Of a stretch of DNA of 64,000 bases, positions 46,581 to 54,703 are shown piece by piece. The DNA is from Chryseobacterium culicis (GTDB taxonomy: Bacteria; Bacteroidota; Bacteroidia; Flavobacteriales; Weeksellaceae): assembly GCF_002979755.1 (NCBI RefSeq), contig NZ_PCPP01000004.1, forward strand, positions 1 through 64,000. Reading direction: 5' to 3'. The translations under genes were made by a program, and so were the position numbers. The number at the start of each line of letters is the position of its first letter. The stretch's first letter is position 1. The notes beneath the pieces are model-generated. The model was not told where the DNA came from. It saw only the letters and a list, made by a program, of their open reading frames with translations, and made no database searches.

Positions 46581-48032
46581 TTATATTACCAGCAGATCAA
46601 CAAATTCGTTGACATCTAAGTTGACAAGAGTATCATATTCTAAGGAGTTTTCTAATACAATTCTCTGTTGTTTTTCCGGGAATATTCTGGCCAGGTTTAC
46701 TTTATATTTCTTGATCAGTTCAGGAATTCCTTCGTCTCTTCTGCGTTTGTGGCCGATTGGATATTCTACAACAATTTCGTCTAAAATAGTTCCATCGTTT
46801 AATTCTACCGTTAAAGCATTGGCAATTGAACGTTTTTCAGGATCATGGTAATCTGTAGTGAACTGTACGTCTTCTACACATTCAATTTTATCACGAAGAA
46901 TGTCGATTCTTGGGTCTGTTGCTACATTATCTTCATAATCAGCGGCTGTTAATCTTCCGAAGATCAATGGAACTGCTACCATGTACTGAATAGCATGGTC
47001 GCGGTCAGCAGGGTTGTTCAGCGGTCCTTTTTTATCAATAATACGAATACATGCTTCGTGGGTACGGATTGTTATTTTTTTGATGTCTTCAGCAGATTTT
47101 CCTGATTTTTTTAACTGATGGTGTAAGGTCATAGCTGCTTCTACAGCCGTTTGAGAGTGGAATTCTGCAGGGAATGAAATTTTGAACAATACATTTTCCA
47201 TCACATAAGAACCATACTCTCTTTGGAATTTGAATTCATTTCCTTTGAAAGACACATCATAGAATCCCCAGGTTTTTGCTGTTAATACGGATGGATAACC
47301 CATTTCACCTGTTTTAGCAATAAGGGCTAAACGTACAGCTCTTGAAGTGGCATCTCCGGCAGCCCAGGATTTACGGCTTCCGGTATTGGGAGCATGGCGG
47401 TATGTTCTTAAAGACTGTCCGTCTACAAATGCTAATGAAACGGCATTGATCAGTTCATCACGGGTTAAGCCGATCAGTTTTCCGACAACGGCTGTAGAGG
47501 CTAATTTTACCAATAATACATGGTCTAAACCTACTTTATTGAATGAATTTTCCAATGCGATAACTCCTTGAATTTCATGGGCGATGATCATCGCTTCCAG
47601 AACCTGTTTCATTTTAAGCGGAGCTTTTCCTTCAGCAATATTTGTTCTTGAAAGCCAGTCTGCTGTTGCTAAAATTCCTCCCAGGTTATCTGAAGGATGT
47701 CCCCATTCAGCGGCCAGCCAGGTATCATTGAAATCTAACCAACGGATAATTGCTCCGATGTTGAAAGCAGCCTGTACAGGATCCAGCTGAAATTGTGTAC
47801 CCGGAACTTTAGCTCCATTCGGAACTATGGTACCTTTTACAATAGGTCCTAAAAGTTTGGTACATGCAGGATAGGTAAGTGCTTCCAATCCACAACCGAT
47901 TGTGTCTAATAAACAGTAGTGGGCTGTTTTCCATGCTAAATCGTTTTTGATTTCATAGTGTAATACATAATCTGCAATATCTGTTAATACCTGATCCGGC
48001 TGTGGTCTTTCGTTTGAAATGTGTGATGACAT
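46581..48032 (-). CDS. prpD: 2-methylcitrate dehydratase
   Basis: The 483-residue MmgE/PrpD family enzyme shows the conserved [52 protein letters not shown] and [15 protein letters not shown] segments. It converts 2-methylcitrate to 2-methylaconitate/methylisocitrate within the methylcitrate cycle. It lies 34 bases after prpC. No acnD or prpF is present, so the classic PrpD route is used. Confidence 0.95.
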   Translation of the reverse strand: MSSHISNERPQPDQVLTDIADYVLHYEIKNDLAWKTAHYCLLDTIGCGLEALTYPACTKLLGPIVKGTIVPNGAKVPGTQFQLDPVQAAFNIGAIIRWLDFNDTWLAAEWGHPSDNLGGILATADWLSRTNIAEGKAPLKMKQVLEAMIIAHEIQGVIALENSFNKVGLDHVLLVKLASTAVVGKLIGLTRDELINAVSLAFVDGQSLRTYRHAPNTGSRKSWAAGDATSRAVRLALIAKTGEMGYPSVLTAKTWGFYDVSFKGNEFKFQREYGSYVMENVLFKISFPAEFHSQTAVEAAMTLHHQLKKSGKSAEDIKKITIRTHEACIRIIDKKGPLNNPADRDHAIQYMVAVPLIFGRLTAADYEDNVATDPRIDILRDKIECVEDVQFTTDYHDPEKRSIANALTVELNDGTILDEIVVEYPIGHKRRRDEGIPELIKKYKVNLARIFPEKQQRIVLENSLEYDTLVNLDVNEFVDLLVI

Positions 48033-48066
48033 CTTTATTTTTTAATTTAATTATGAATTGATTTTT

Positions 48067-49221
48067 TTATTTTCTGTTTTCGATGGATACAAAGTCTTTA
48101 TTTTCAGGACCTGTATAATTGGCACTTGGACGGATAATTTTCCCATCTTGTCTTTGTTCAATAATGTGTGCACTCCATCCTGTGACTCTTGAAATCACGA
48201 ATAGTGGAGTGAACATCAGGGTAGGAACTCCCATCAGGTGATAAGATACTGCGGAGAACCAGTCCAGATTAGGGAACATTTTCTTTTCTTCCCACATCAC
48301 AGTTTCCAGTCTTTCAGCAATATTGTACAACAGCATATCTCCGGCTTCCTCGGAAAGTTCTTTGGCTACTTTTTTGATGACTACATTTCTTGGGTCTGAA
48401 AGGGTATAAACAGGATGTCCGAATCCTATAATTACTTCTTTGTTGGCGATACGTTTTCTGATATCTTCTTCTGCCTCATCAGGAGAGTTGTATCGGCTTT
48501 GGATTTCAAAAGCTACTTCATTGGCTCCGCCATGTTTAGGGCCTCTCAATGCACCGATAGCCCCTGTGATGCAGGAATAAAAGTCTGATGAGGTTCCGGC
48601 AATGACACGTGCGGTGAAAGTAGAAGCATTAAACTCATGTTCGGCATACAGGTTAAGGGAAATTTCCATTGCTTTCACCCATGAATCAGGAGCTTTTTTA
48701 CCATGTAAAAGGTGAAGGAAATGTCCGCCGATAGTATCATCATCAGTCTCTACATTGATTTCTTTGCCATTATGGGTATAGTGATACCAGTATAAAAGCC
48801 CTGAACTGAATGATGCTAATAATTTATCTGCAATATCTCTTGCTCCGGCTACATTGTGATCATCTTTTTCCGGCTGAATACTTCCAATTGCTGAAACCAT
48901 TGAACGCATGACATCCATTGGGTGTGCAGCTGCCGGAATACTTTTTAAAATATTTCTTACAGAGTGAGGAAGACCTCTCAATGATTTTAATTTTGCTTTA
49001 TAGTTTTTGAGTTGAGCTTCAGTGGGCAGCTGACCATAAATAAGCAGGTAAGCAACTTCTTCAAATTGTGCTCTCTCTGCAAGGTCCAATATATCATAAC
49101 CTCTGTAATGGAGATCATTTCCACTTTTTCCTACACTGCAAAGAGCGGTATTACCTGCTGTCACTCCGGAAAGTGCTACGCTTTTTTTAGGTTTAAATGT
49201 TGGTTCGCTATTCGTTGACAT
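48067..49221 (-). CDS. prpC: 2-methylcitrate synthase
   Basis: The 384-residue short citrate-synthase-family enzyme has the catalytic His in [13 protein letters not shown], the upstream His segment [13 protein letters not shown], and the Asp/Arg ligand region near the C-terminus. It condenses propionyl-CoA with oxaloacetate. A citrate synthase is excluded by context and by the methylcitrate-type sequence. Its start overlaps the prpB stop by 14 bases. Confidence 0.93.
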   Translation of the reverse strand: MSTNSEPTFKPKKSVALSGVTAGNTALCSVGKSGNDLHYRGYDILDLAERAQFEEVAYLLIYGQLPTEAQLKNYKAKLKSLRGLPHSVRNILKSIPAAAHPMDVMRSMVSAIGSIQPEKDDHNVAGARDIADKLLASFSSGLLYWYHYTHNGKEINVETDDDTIGGHFLHLLHGKKAPDSWVKAMEISLNLYAEHEFNASTFTARVIAGTSSDFYSCITGAIGALRGPKHGGANEVAFEIQSRYNSPDEAEEDIRKRIANKEVIIGFGHPVYTLSDPRNVVIKKVAKELSEEAGDMLLYNIAERLETVMWEEKKMFPNLDWFSAVSYHLMGVPTLMFTPLFVISRVTGWSAHIIEQRQDGKIIRPSANYTGPENKDFVSIENRK

Positions 49222-50116
49222 GAGTATTTTGTTTAAAAAGGTTATCTAATTTTTGTTCATAATCATAGTAGCCGATACTTTGGTAGAGCTCTTCTCTTGT
49301 TTGCATCGTGTCCAGTACATGAGTCTGTGTTCCGTCTTTACGGATGTGATGGTATACGTTCTGTGCCGCTTTATTGGCGGCTCTGAAAGCGGAAAGAGGG
49401 TAGAGGATGAGTCCTACACCAGCGTTTTTCAGTTCTTCTACAGTGTACATTTTAATCATTCCAAACTCAGTGATATTGGCAAGGACCGGTATTCCGGAAG
49501 CATCAACAAATTTTTGATAAAAGCTTAAGTCAGGAACTGCTTCAGCAAAAATGAAATCTGCACCGGCTTCTTTATAAGCGATGGCTCTTTCTAGCGTTTT
49601 TTCCAGTCCTTCACTAGCAAAAGCATCTGTTCTGGCTCCGATCACAAAATTTTCATCGGTGCGGGCATCTGTTGCGGCCTTAAGTCTGTCTACCATTTCC
49701 TCTTTGCTTACGATTTCTTTTCCGGGGCGGTGTCCGCAACGTTTTGCGCCCACCTGATCTTCAATATGAATGGCAGCAGCTCCGGCTTTGATTAATGATT
49801 TTATCGTTCGGGCAACATTAAAAGCAGAAGGCCCAAATCCTGTATCAATATCTACCAAAAGTGGTAAATCGCAAATATTAGTAATACGCTGAACATCTAT
49901 GAGTACATCATCCAGAGTCGTAATTCCTAAATCAGGAATACCTAAAGACCCTGCAGCAACACCTCCTCCTGAAAGATAGATGGCATTAAAACCAGCCTGC
50001 TGTGCCAATAATGCATGGTTTGCATTGATGGCTCCAACAATCTGAAGGGGATTTTCTTTTTCCATAGCCTCCCGGAATTTTAAGCCGGGCGACTTCCAAT
50101 TTTCATTTTTGATCAT
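49208..50116 (-). CDS. prpB: 2-methylisocitrate lyase
   Basis: The 302-residue isocitrate-lyase superfamily enzyme has the metal-binding DIDTGFG motif and the catalytic loop [10 protein letters not shown] with its Cys. It cleaves methylisocitrate to pyruvate and succinate. It is the first gene of the minus-strand operon. Upstream, 462 bases without a gene lead to a cobalamin riboswitch, suggesting B12 control of the operon. Confidence 0.95.
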   Translation of the reverse strand: MIKNENWKSPGLKFREAMEKENPLQIVGAINANHALLAQQAGFNAIYLSGGGVAAGSLGIPDLGITTLDDVLIDVQRITNICDLPLLVDIDTGFGPSAFNVARTIKSLIKAGAAAIHIEDQVGAKRCGHRPGKEIVSKEEMVDRLKAATDARTDENFVIGARTDAFASEGLEKTLERAIAYKEAGADFIFAEAVPDLSFYQKFVDASGIPVLANITEFGMIKMYTVEELKNAGVGLILYPLSAFRAANKAAQNVYHHIRKDGTQTHVLDTMQTREELYQSIGYYDYEQKLDNLFKQNTHVNE

Positions 50117-50578
50117 TATAATATTTATTGTTGAGTTGAAATTTGTTTGTCATTAAAGAAGCAGAAGAGCTGTAAAGACATCGCTTTTGAGTAAAGAGTA
50201 AAAAGTAGGAAAGGAGTCGAGGAATCTTCCCATTGTGCTGATGTTGGGAATTTTGAGAAACCCTGATTGTACAGGTTTGTAAAATAAACCTGTTGGAACT
50301 CCACGAATAATTAAAATTGCTTTGGTACACCTTATCCCTTTTTACATTGATTAAATCCTATAAAAAGTTCTCTGTAAACTTCGCGGTGCTTTATTAAGAA
50401 AGAAAAATTACGGAAAGGGGATACGAATGAGCTACAGAATCATGAGGAGTACGCAACGTACGCTCATATTCATCTCAAAAAATAACACAGTTTGATAAAA
50501 AAGTTATCGTACTATATCCATATCGCATCATACCTGACTGTAAGCTTCAAATCGCGAAAGCATCGTCAATACGAAATA
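50117..50578 (-). other. Long leader between the riboswitch and prpB
   Basis: 462 bases without a substantial gene. They contain a 13-codon ORF (50432-50473), a hairpin ACAGGTTT/AAACCTGT (50271-50293) not followed by T, and GAGTACG/CGTAC repeats near 50447-50465. No TAnnTTTG element on the minus strand was found here, which favours read-through from the riboswitch into prpB. A weak 5-bp stem followed by T6 at about 50477-50507 could be an expression platform. The 75-codon minus ORF here lacks protein-like character. Confidence 0.5.
50432..50473 (-). CDS. Possible 13-residue leader peptide
   Basis: The reading frame encodes MNMSVRCVLLMIL. It lies about 105 bases after the B12 box, inside the leader of prpB. 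Its palindromic GAGCGTACG-TTG-CGTACTC segment can fold into a hairpin within the coding region. Short Cys- or Met-bearing leader peptides are known ahead of sulfur genes in other bacteria. Translation is unproven. Confidence 0.25.
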   Translation of the reverse strand: MNMSVRCVLLMIL

Positions 50579-50760
50579 GGCAGGTCTCCTGACTTGTAAC
50601 TGTTTTTATCATCCTTCCCATATAAAAAATATACAGTGGATATCAATGGATAAAAACTTTTTGTATGTTACTTACAGTTGCGCGACAGTTCGTGATTTAC
50701 ACACGATTCCCTTTTAATACACAGCTAAGTGTAACCAGTTTCGGTTGATAAAGAAGGTTT
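50579..50760 (-). promoter_or_regulatory. Cobalamin (B12) riboswitch
   Basis: On the minus strand the conserved pieces come in order. First is the AAAGGGAA core start (about 50707-50714), then a hairpin with GTG...CAC arms and CTGTCGCGCAACTGTAA (about 50673-50689). GGGAAGGATG follows, and finally the B12 box AGTCAGGAGACCTGCC at 50579-50594, an exact classical match. This RNA binds adenosyl- or another cobalamin and usually shuts off the gene downstream. The first gene downstream is prpB, 462 bases on. The 5' limit is approximate. Confidence 0.93.
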
Positions 50761-51001
50761 TAAGAACTCCTTGGTGGTAAATATAAGTATTTTATAATAA
50801 CGAAAAAGATATTTTATGTAATCAATAGTTTTTTTAATTTAATGTATTGAAAATGTTGTTGTTGTAATCTGTGTTTTGGGAGTAAAACAGCTTGTTTGCG
50901 TTGTTAAATTAATATAAAAGATGACCATAAATTAAAGATAGTTAATAAATTTGCTGTTCTGTTTTCATTTTACAAATCTTATTAACCGAATATAATTGAC
51001 C

Positions 51002-51565
51002 ATGATAGAAATTACAGAATTTAAACAAAACTTGAATCTACAGGAAATTCCGGTAGAACTGGAAAAACTGATCTACTTTCAGAATACTATTTCTTCGTAT
51101 GAAAATTATTCACAAGGTTTTGGTGTTTTAATTGATGATAAATCCGGATTGAAAAGCTGGAGTGAGGACGAAGGTTTTCTGAATAGTTTACTGCCTTTTG
51201 CACAGGCGAATGGTTCCGGTTCCTTCTATGCCATTTGGAACAACGGAGCAGAGCAGCCTTTAAATAAAATGCCTGTGGCGGTTTTTGGGGATGAAGGCGG
51301 TGTTCACATTGTGGCTGAAAATATACTGCAGTTTTTGCATCTGCTCACTTTTGACAATGAAATTTCAGTAGGGTTTGATGAAGCTTATTTTTATAAAGAG
51401 GAAGATGATTATGAAGAGAGTGAAGGATTAAGTGAATATTTAGCCTGGATGAAAGGAGATTATGGGCTAAGCCAGATTGAAGAACCTGACTTATTGATTA
51501 AAGCTGCTCAGGATAAGCATAAAGAACATTTTGATGAATGGTTGGGGCAGTATTTCGAATTATAA
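51002..51565 (+). CDS. SMI1/KNR4-like (SUKH) protein, probable
   Basis: The protein has 187 residues from ATG 51002; a TTG at 50996 would add two. It is soluble and acidic, with the pattern GSGSFYAIWNNG, then PVAVFGDEGGVHIVAENILQFLHLL, which recalls the SUKH fold used by many toxin-immunity proteins. It lies divergent from the riboswitch and next to the second tRNA cluster. No toxin gene is nearby, so immunity is only a possibility. Confidence 0.6.
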   Translation: MIEITEFKQNLNLQEIPVELEKLIYFQNTISSYENYSQGFGVLIDDKSGLKSWSEDEGFLNSLLPFAQANGSGSFYAIWNNGAEQPLNKMPVAVFGDEGGVHIVAENILQFLHLLTFDNEISVGFDEAYFYKEEDDYEESEGLSEYLAWMKGDYGLSQIEEPDLLIKAAQDKHKEHFDEWLGQYFEL

Positions 51566-51576
51566 TTTTTTTGTTG

Positions 51577-51659
51577 TGAGCGCGAAAGGATTCGAACCTT
51601 TGCCGTCCCGATTATAAATCGGGATGCTCTATCTGGTCTTATCTTGTTGCATGGAGCTA
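51577..51659 (-). pseudogene. tRNA-Arg-like degenerate copy, second locus
   Basis: It shares the 3' part of the units at 34.7-35.1 kb (T arm, acceptor 3' strand). The anticodon arm CCCGATTTATAATCGGG is 2 bases longer than normal and the D-loop is expanded to about 24 nt. The 5' acceptor strand is missing. It follows tRNA-Arg and its terminator on the minus strand, as in the first locus. Confidence 0.7.
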
Positions 51660-51670
51660 ATAAAAACAAA

Positions 51671-51698
51671 AAAACTCACAATAAAAATTGTGAGTTTT
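51671..51698 (-). terminator. Terminator of the Ser-Pro-Arg tRNA operon
   Basis: AAAACTCACAAT pairs perfectly with ATTGTGAGTTTT (12 bp) around a 4-nt loop, followed by a T-run on the minus strand. Confidence 0.85.
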
Positions 51699-51701
51699 AA
51701 G

Positions 51702-51775
51702 TGAGCGCGAAAGGATTCGAACCTTTGACCGTCTGCTTAGAAGGCAGATGCTCTATCCAGCTGAGCTACGCACCC
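51702..51775 (-). tRNA. tRNA-Arg (anticodon TCT), second copy
   Basis: Base-for-base the same 74-nt sequence as 35202-35275, exactly 16,500 bases away. Last in a Ser-Pro-Arg transcript. Confidence 0.95.
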
Positions 51776-51807
51776 ATTGAGTAGTTTTGAGAAAACTACT
51801 AAAACAG

Positions 51808-51882
51808 TCGGGGCGGCAGGATTCGAACCTGCGACCTCCTGGTCCCAAACCAGGCGCGATGACCGGACTACGCTACGCCCCG
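51808..51882 (-). tRNA. tRNA-Pro (anticodon TGG), second copy
   Basis: Same 75-nt sequence as 35308-35382. The 32-bp spacer to tRNA-Arg differs from the first locus at only two bases. Confidence 0.95.
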
Positions 51883-51896
51883 AATATATAAATGAG

Positions 51897-51981
51897 CGGA
51901 GGGTAAGGGATTCGAACCCTTGCGACACTTTCGCGTCGACAGTTTAGCAAACTGCTCCATTAACCACTCTGGCAACCCTCC
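51897..51981 (-). tRNA. tRNA-Ser (anticodon GCT)
   Basis: An 85-nt tRNA with acceptor GGAGGGT/ACCCTCC, anticodon loop TTGCTAA carrying GCT, a long variable arm (GTCGACGCGAAAGTGTCGC region) as expected for serine, and T arm AAGGG-TTCGAAT-CCCTT. CCA is not encoded. Confidence 0.95.
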
Positions 51982-52025
51982 TTTTTGTTTATTTTTTAAT
52001 GATCGTTGTTCCGTTATTGCGAGTG

Positions 52026-52056
52026 CAAATATAGAACAGATTTCTTTATTTACCAA
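52026..52056 (-). promoter_or_regulatory. Promoter of the tRNA Ser-Pro-Arg operon
   Basis: On the minus strand TTG (52056-52054), a 20-base spacer and TATATTTG (52033-52026) make a complete Bacteroidetes promoter about 45 bases upstream of tRNA-Ser. Confidence 0.75.
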
Positions 52057-52079
52057 ATAAAATTCAAGAAAATTTTGTG

Positions 52080-52087
52080 TATTTTTG
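52080..52087 (+). promoter_or_regulatory. Putative -7 element of the amidase gene
   Basis: TATTTTTG matches TAnnTTTG 30 bases before the ATG at 52117. It supports this start over an upstream in-frame one at 52006, which would lie before the promoter. Confidence 0.5.
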
Positions 52088-52116
52088 AGGTAATAAATCA
52101 TTCAAAAACCAAACTG

Positions 52117-53142
52117 ATGCGTAAGACATTATATATCATCGGATTAAGCACATTCGTTTTTTCCTGTACTTCCCAACAAAATGTAAAAAAAAATACATAC
52201 AAACCAAAAACCCCAATAACACAGGCGAAACCAACGGTTAAGACAACACCGCCGATAGCTCCAAAACCAAAAGTAGTTTCTGATCATGGAGTAGATTTTT
52301 TTACTACGAATATCGCAGACCCAACAAAAAATGATAATACGGTAAGTTATGGTTCTATTGTATCTGCAAAACCAGGTGGATATAAAGTGGTAAAGACTTA
52401 TTTCCCTGCGGTTGCTCAAAATTTCAGACAACGTTACCTGATATTACATTATACTGCAATTCCGGATGATAAATCTATTACTGTTCTTACCCAGCAGGCG
52501 GTGAGTGCTCATTATTTGGTAAATAATACAGGAGATAACGAAATCTATCAGTTGGTAGACGAAAATAAGCGTGCATACCATGCGGGAGTTAGTGCATGGA
52601 GAAATGACAAGAATCTCAATGATACTTCTATCGGGATTGAAATTGTAAATGCAGGTTATACTACAGATAGTACAGGTAAAAGAACCTTTGCTCCTTTTAG
52701 CGATGAACAGGTAAGAAAAGTGGCAGCACTGGTTAAGGATATTGTGACAAGATATCAGATTCAGGCTACGAATGTATTAGCCCATTCAGATATTGCTCCT
52801 ACAAGAAAACAGGATCCGGGGCCTATGTTCCCATGGAAAAAGCTATATGACGAATACCAGATTGGGATGTGGTATGATGAAGCAGCTAAACAGACCTATT
52901 TTGAAGCGGCTCAGGCAGACATTACAGCGAGATATAATGATACCAGCTTTATATTCCTTATTCAGACTGCCTTGCAGAAATTCGGATATGCGCTTGATCT
53001 TAGCGGAAAATGGGATGATGCGACCAAGAAAACCATTGAAGCATTTCAGTACCACTTCCGTCCACAGAATTACGATGGAATCATGGATGGCGAAACATGG
53101 GCAATACTGCAAGCTTTAAATCAAAAATATCCCGTAAAATAA
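52117..53142 (+). CDS. N-acetylmuramoyl-L-alanine amidase lipoprotein with PG-binding domain
   Basis: The protein has 341 residues from ATG 52117. A lipobox at FVFSC (Cys near 17) is followed by a Pro/Lys-rich linker. The amidase_2 catalytic domain (about 95-260) shows zinc-ligand His positions in LILHYTAI, YHAGVSAW and LAHSDIAPTRKQDPG. A C-terminal peptidoglycan_binding_1 domain contains LQKFGYALDLSGKWDDAT. It cleaves the amide between MurNAc and L-Ala in the wall. An upstream start at 52006 would add 37 residues and hide the lipobox, so it is rejected. Confidence 0.92.
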   Translation: MRKTLYIIGLSTFVFSCTSQQNVKKNTYKPKTPITQAKPTVKTTPPIAPKPKVVSDHGVDFFTTNIADPTKNDNTVSYGSIVSAKPGGYKVVKTYFPAVAQNFRQRYLILHYTAIPDDKSITVLTQQAVSAHYLVNNTGDNEIYQLVDENKRAYHAGVSAWRNDKNLNDTSIGIEIVNAGYTTDSTGKRTFAPFSDEQVRKVAALVKDIVTRYQIQATNVLAHSDIAPTRKQDPGPMFPWKKLYDEYQIGMWYDEAAKQTYFEAAQADITARYNDTSFIFLIQTALQKFGYALDLSGKWDDATKKTIEAFQYHFRPQNYDGIMDGETWAILQALNQKYPVK

Positions 53143-53154
53143 TTCAAATTAAAG

Positions 53155-53176
53155 CGCATCGGTTAGATGCGTTTTT
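53155..53176 (+). terminator. Terminator after the amidase gene
   Basis: CGCATC pairs with GATGCG around a GGTTA loop, extended by weak pairs, then five T. Confidence 0.8.
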
Positions 53177-53214
53177 GTTATCTTTAAACGATCAAAAACA
53201 GTAAAATATCTGTA

Positions 53215-54615
53215 ATGGAAAATTTCAGAAAAGAAAGTGATCTATTAGGCGAACTGAATGTGCCTTTAGATGCTTATTATGGGGTTCAGACACAAAGAGC
53301 TATCAACAATTTTAAAATTTCAGGACAGCTTTTGTCTTCATATCCGGATTTCATAAAAGGATTGGCGTTTGTAAAAAAAGCAGCTGCTAAAACCAATTAT
53401 GAATTAGGACTTCTAGACGAAAACCTGTATTTTAAAATAGCAGAAGCGTGTGATGAAATTGTAGAAGGGAAATATCATGAGCAGTTTCCGGTAGATATGA
53501 TTCAGGGTGGAGCAGGAACTTCTATCAACATGAATGCCAATGAAGTGATTGCCAATATCGTATTGGAAAAATTAGGAAAAAATAAAGGAGAATACGAATT
53601 CTGTTCACCTAATGATCATATCAATCTTTCTCAGTCTACCAATGATGCTTACCCTACAGCAATCAAAATGGGATTGCTTCAGATGAATATAGGACTGGTA
53701 GAAAAACTAGAAAGGATTATTACCGCTTTCCGTGCCAAAGGACAGGAGTTTCATGATGTTATCAAAATGGGTCGTACGCAGCTTCAGGATGCTGTTCCAA
53801 TGACTTTGGGACAGGAGTTTGAAGCCTATGCTGCTACTTTGGAAGAGGATATTTCCAAGCTCAATAATAATGCAAACCTTTTCGTAGAAGTGAATATGGG
53901 AGCAACGGCTATCGGAACAGGATTAAACGCTCCGGTAGGATATGCCACTCTTTGTGCTAAAAACTTAGCTCAGATTACAGGATTCCCGATTGTTTCAGCT
54001 CCGGATTTAGTAGAAGCTACTCCTGATACAGGATCTTACGTAATCTACTCTTCAGCAACAAAACGTCTTGCCGTGAAATTATCAAAAATCTGCAACGATT
54101 TAAGATTACTTTCATCAGGTCCAAGAGCAGGTCTTTTTGAAATCAATCTTCCACCAATGCAGCCTGGATCTTCTATTATGCCAGGTAAAGTAAATCCGGT
54201 AATTCCGGAAGTGGTAAACCAGGTTTGTTTCAAAGTATTCGGAAATGATCTTACTGTAACTTTTGCTGCAGAAGCAGGACAATTACAGCTGAATGTAATG
54301 GAGCCGGTACTTTCTCATGCCATCATGGAAAATATCAACTTCCTTTGCAATGCCTTAGATACCCTTCGTGACAAGTGTGTAGTAGGAATTACTGCCAATA
54401 AAGAAATTTGCCTGAATATGGTGAAACACAGCATCGGTATTGTAACAGCATTGAACCCTTATATCGGGTACAAACAGTCTACACAGATTGCAAAAGAAGC
54501 ATTGGAAACCGGAAAAAGCGTTTACAACCTTGTTCTTGAAAAAGGAATTCTTTCTCAGGAAAAACTGGACGAAATCCTTGATCCGAAAAACATGCTGAAA
54601 CCGCATAACAAATAA
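53215..54615 (+). CDS. aspA: Aspartate ammonia-lyase
   Basis: The 466-residue enzyme of the fumarase/aspartase superfamily has the signatures GAGTSINMNANEVIAN, SPNDHINLSQSTNDAYPTA and the mobile loop PGSSIMPGKVNPVIPE with the catalytic Ser. The form GRTQLQDAVPMTLGQEF and the VIPE ending after the signature favour aspartase over class II fumarase. It converts aspartate to fumarate and ammonia. The gene stands alone with a hairpin downstream. Confidence 0.9.
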   Translation: MENFRKESDLLGELNVPLDAYYGVQTQRAINNFKISGQLLSSYPDFIKGLAFVKKAAAKTNYELGLLDENLYFKIAEACDEIVEGKYHEQFPVDMIQGGAGTSINMNANEVIANIVLEKLGKNKGEYEFCSPNDHINLSQSTNDAYPTAIKMGLLQMNIGLVEKLERIITAFRAKGQEFHDVIKMGRTQLQDAVPMTLGQEFEAYAATLEEDISKLNNNANLFVEVNMGATAIGTGLNAPVGYATLCAKNLAQITGFPIVSAPDLVEATPDTGSYVIYSSATKRLAVKLSKICNDLRLLSSGPRAGLFEINLPPMQPGSSIMPGKVNPVIPEVVNQVCFKVFGNDLTVTFAAEAGQLQLNVMEPVLSHAIMENINFLCNALDTLRDKCVVGITANKEICLNMVKHSIGIVTALNPYIGYKQSTQIAKEALETGKSVYNLVLEKGILSQEKLDEILDPKNMLKPHNK

Positions 54616-54626
54616 ATCCTATAAAC

Positions 54627-54684
54627 GATGAATGATCAATGATAACTGATATCCTAAAAAACTTCTTATCATTGATCACTCATC
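54627..54684. other. Long hairpin between aspA and a glycosyltransferase gene
   Basis: A 19-base arm at 54627-54645 pairs with 54666-54684 with one mismatch, built of ATGAT/ATCAT words. No T-run follows, so it may be an mRNA-end or REP-like structure. Confidence 0.55.
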
Positions 54685-54703
54685 ATTAATCATTTATAAT
54701 TCC

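Noticed and set aside
50103-50330. 75-codon minus-strand ORF upstream of prpB
   Set aside because: It overlaps the prpB start, has unlikely composition (many Ser, Asn, Gln) and no recognisable signal. It is better read as untranslated leader.
50477-50507. Intrinsic terminator in the prpB leader
   Set aside because: Only a 5-bp A/T-rich stem (ATAAC/GTTAT) with a long loop precedes the T-run; too weak to list as a terminator, though it might act in the riboswitch switch.
51737-52101. Two short minus-strand ORFs over the tRNA cluster
   Set aside because: They are translations of tRNA-Arg, tRNA-Pro and tRNA-Ser sequence, which fold as clear cloverleafs.
52006-52116. Longer start of the amidase gene
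   Set aside because: It would begin inside the divergent promoter region, upstream of the amidase -7 element, and would bury the lipobox.
53215-54615. Class II fumarase
   Set aside because: The GRTQLQDAVPMTLGQEF and NPVIPE forms match aspartase; fumarases normally have GRTHLQDA and a different ending after the signature.
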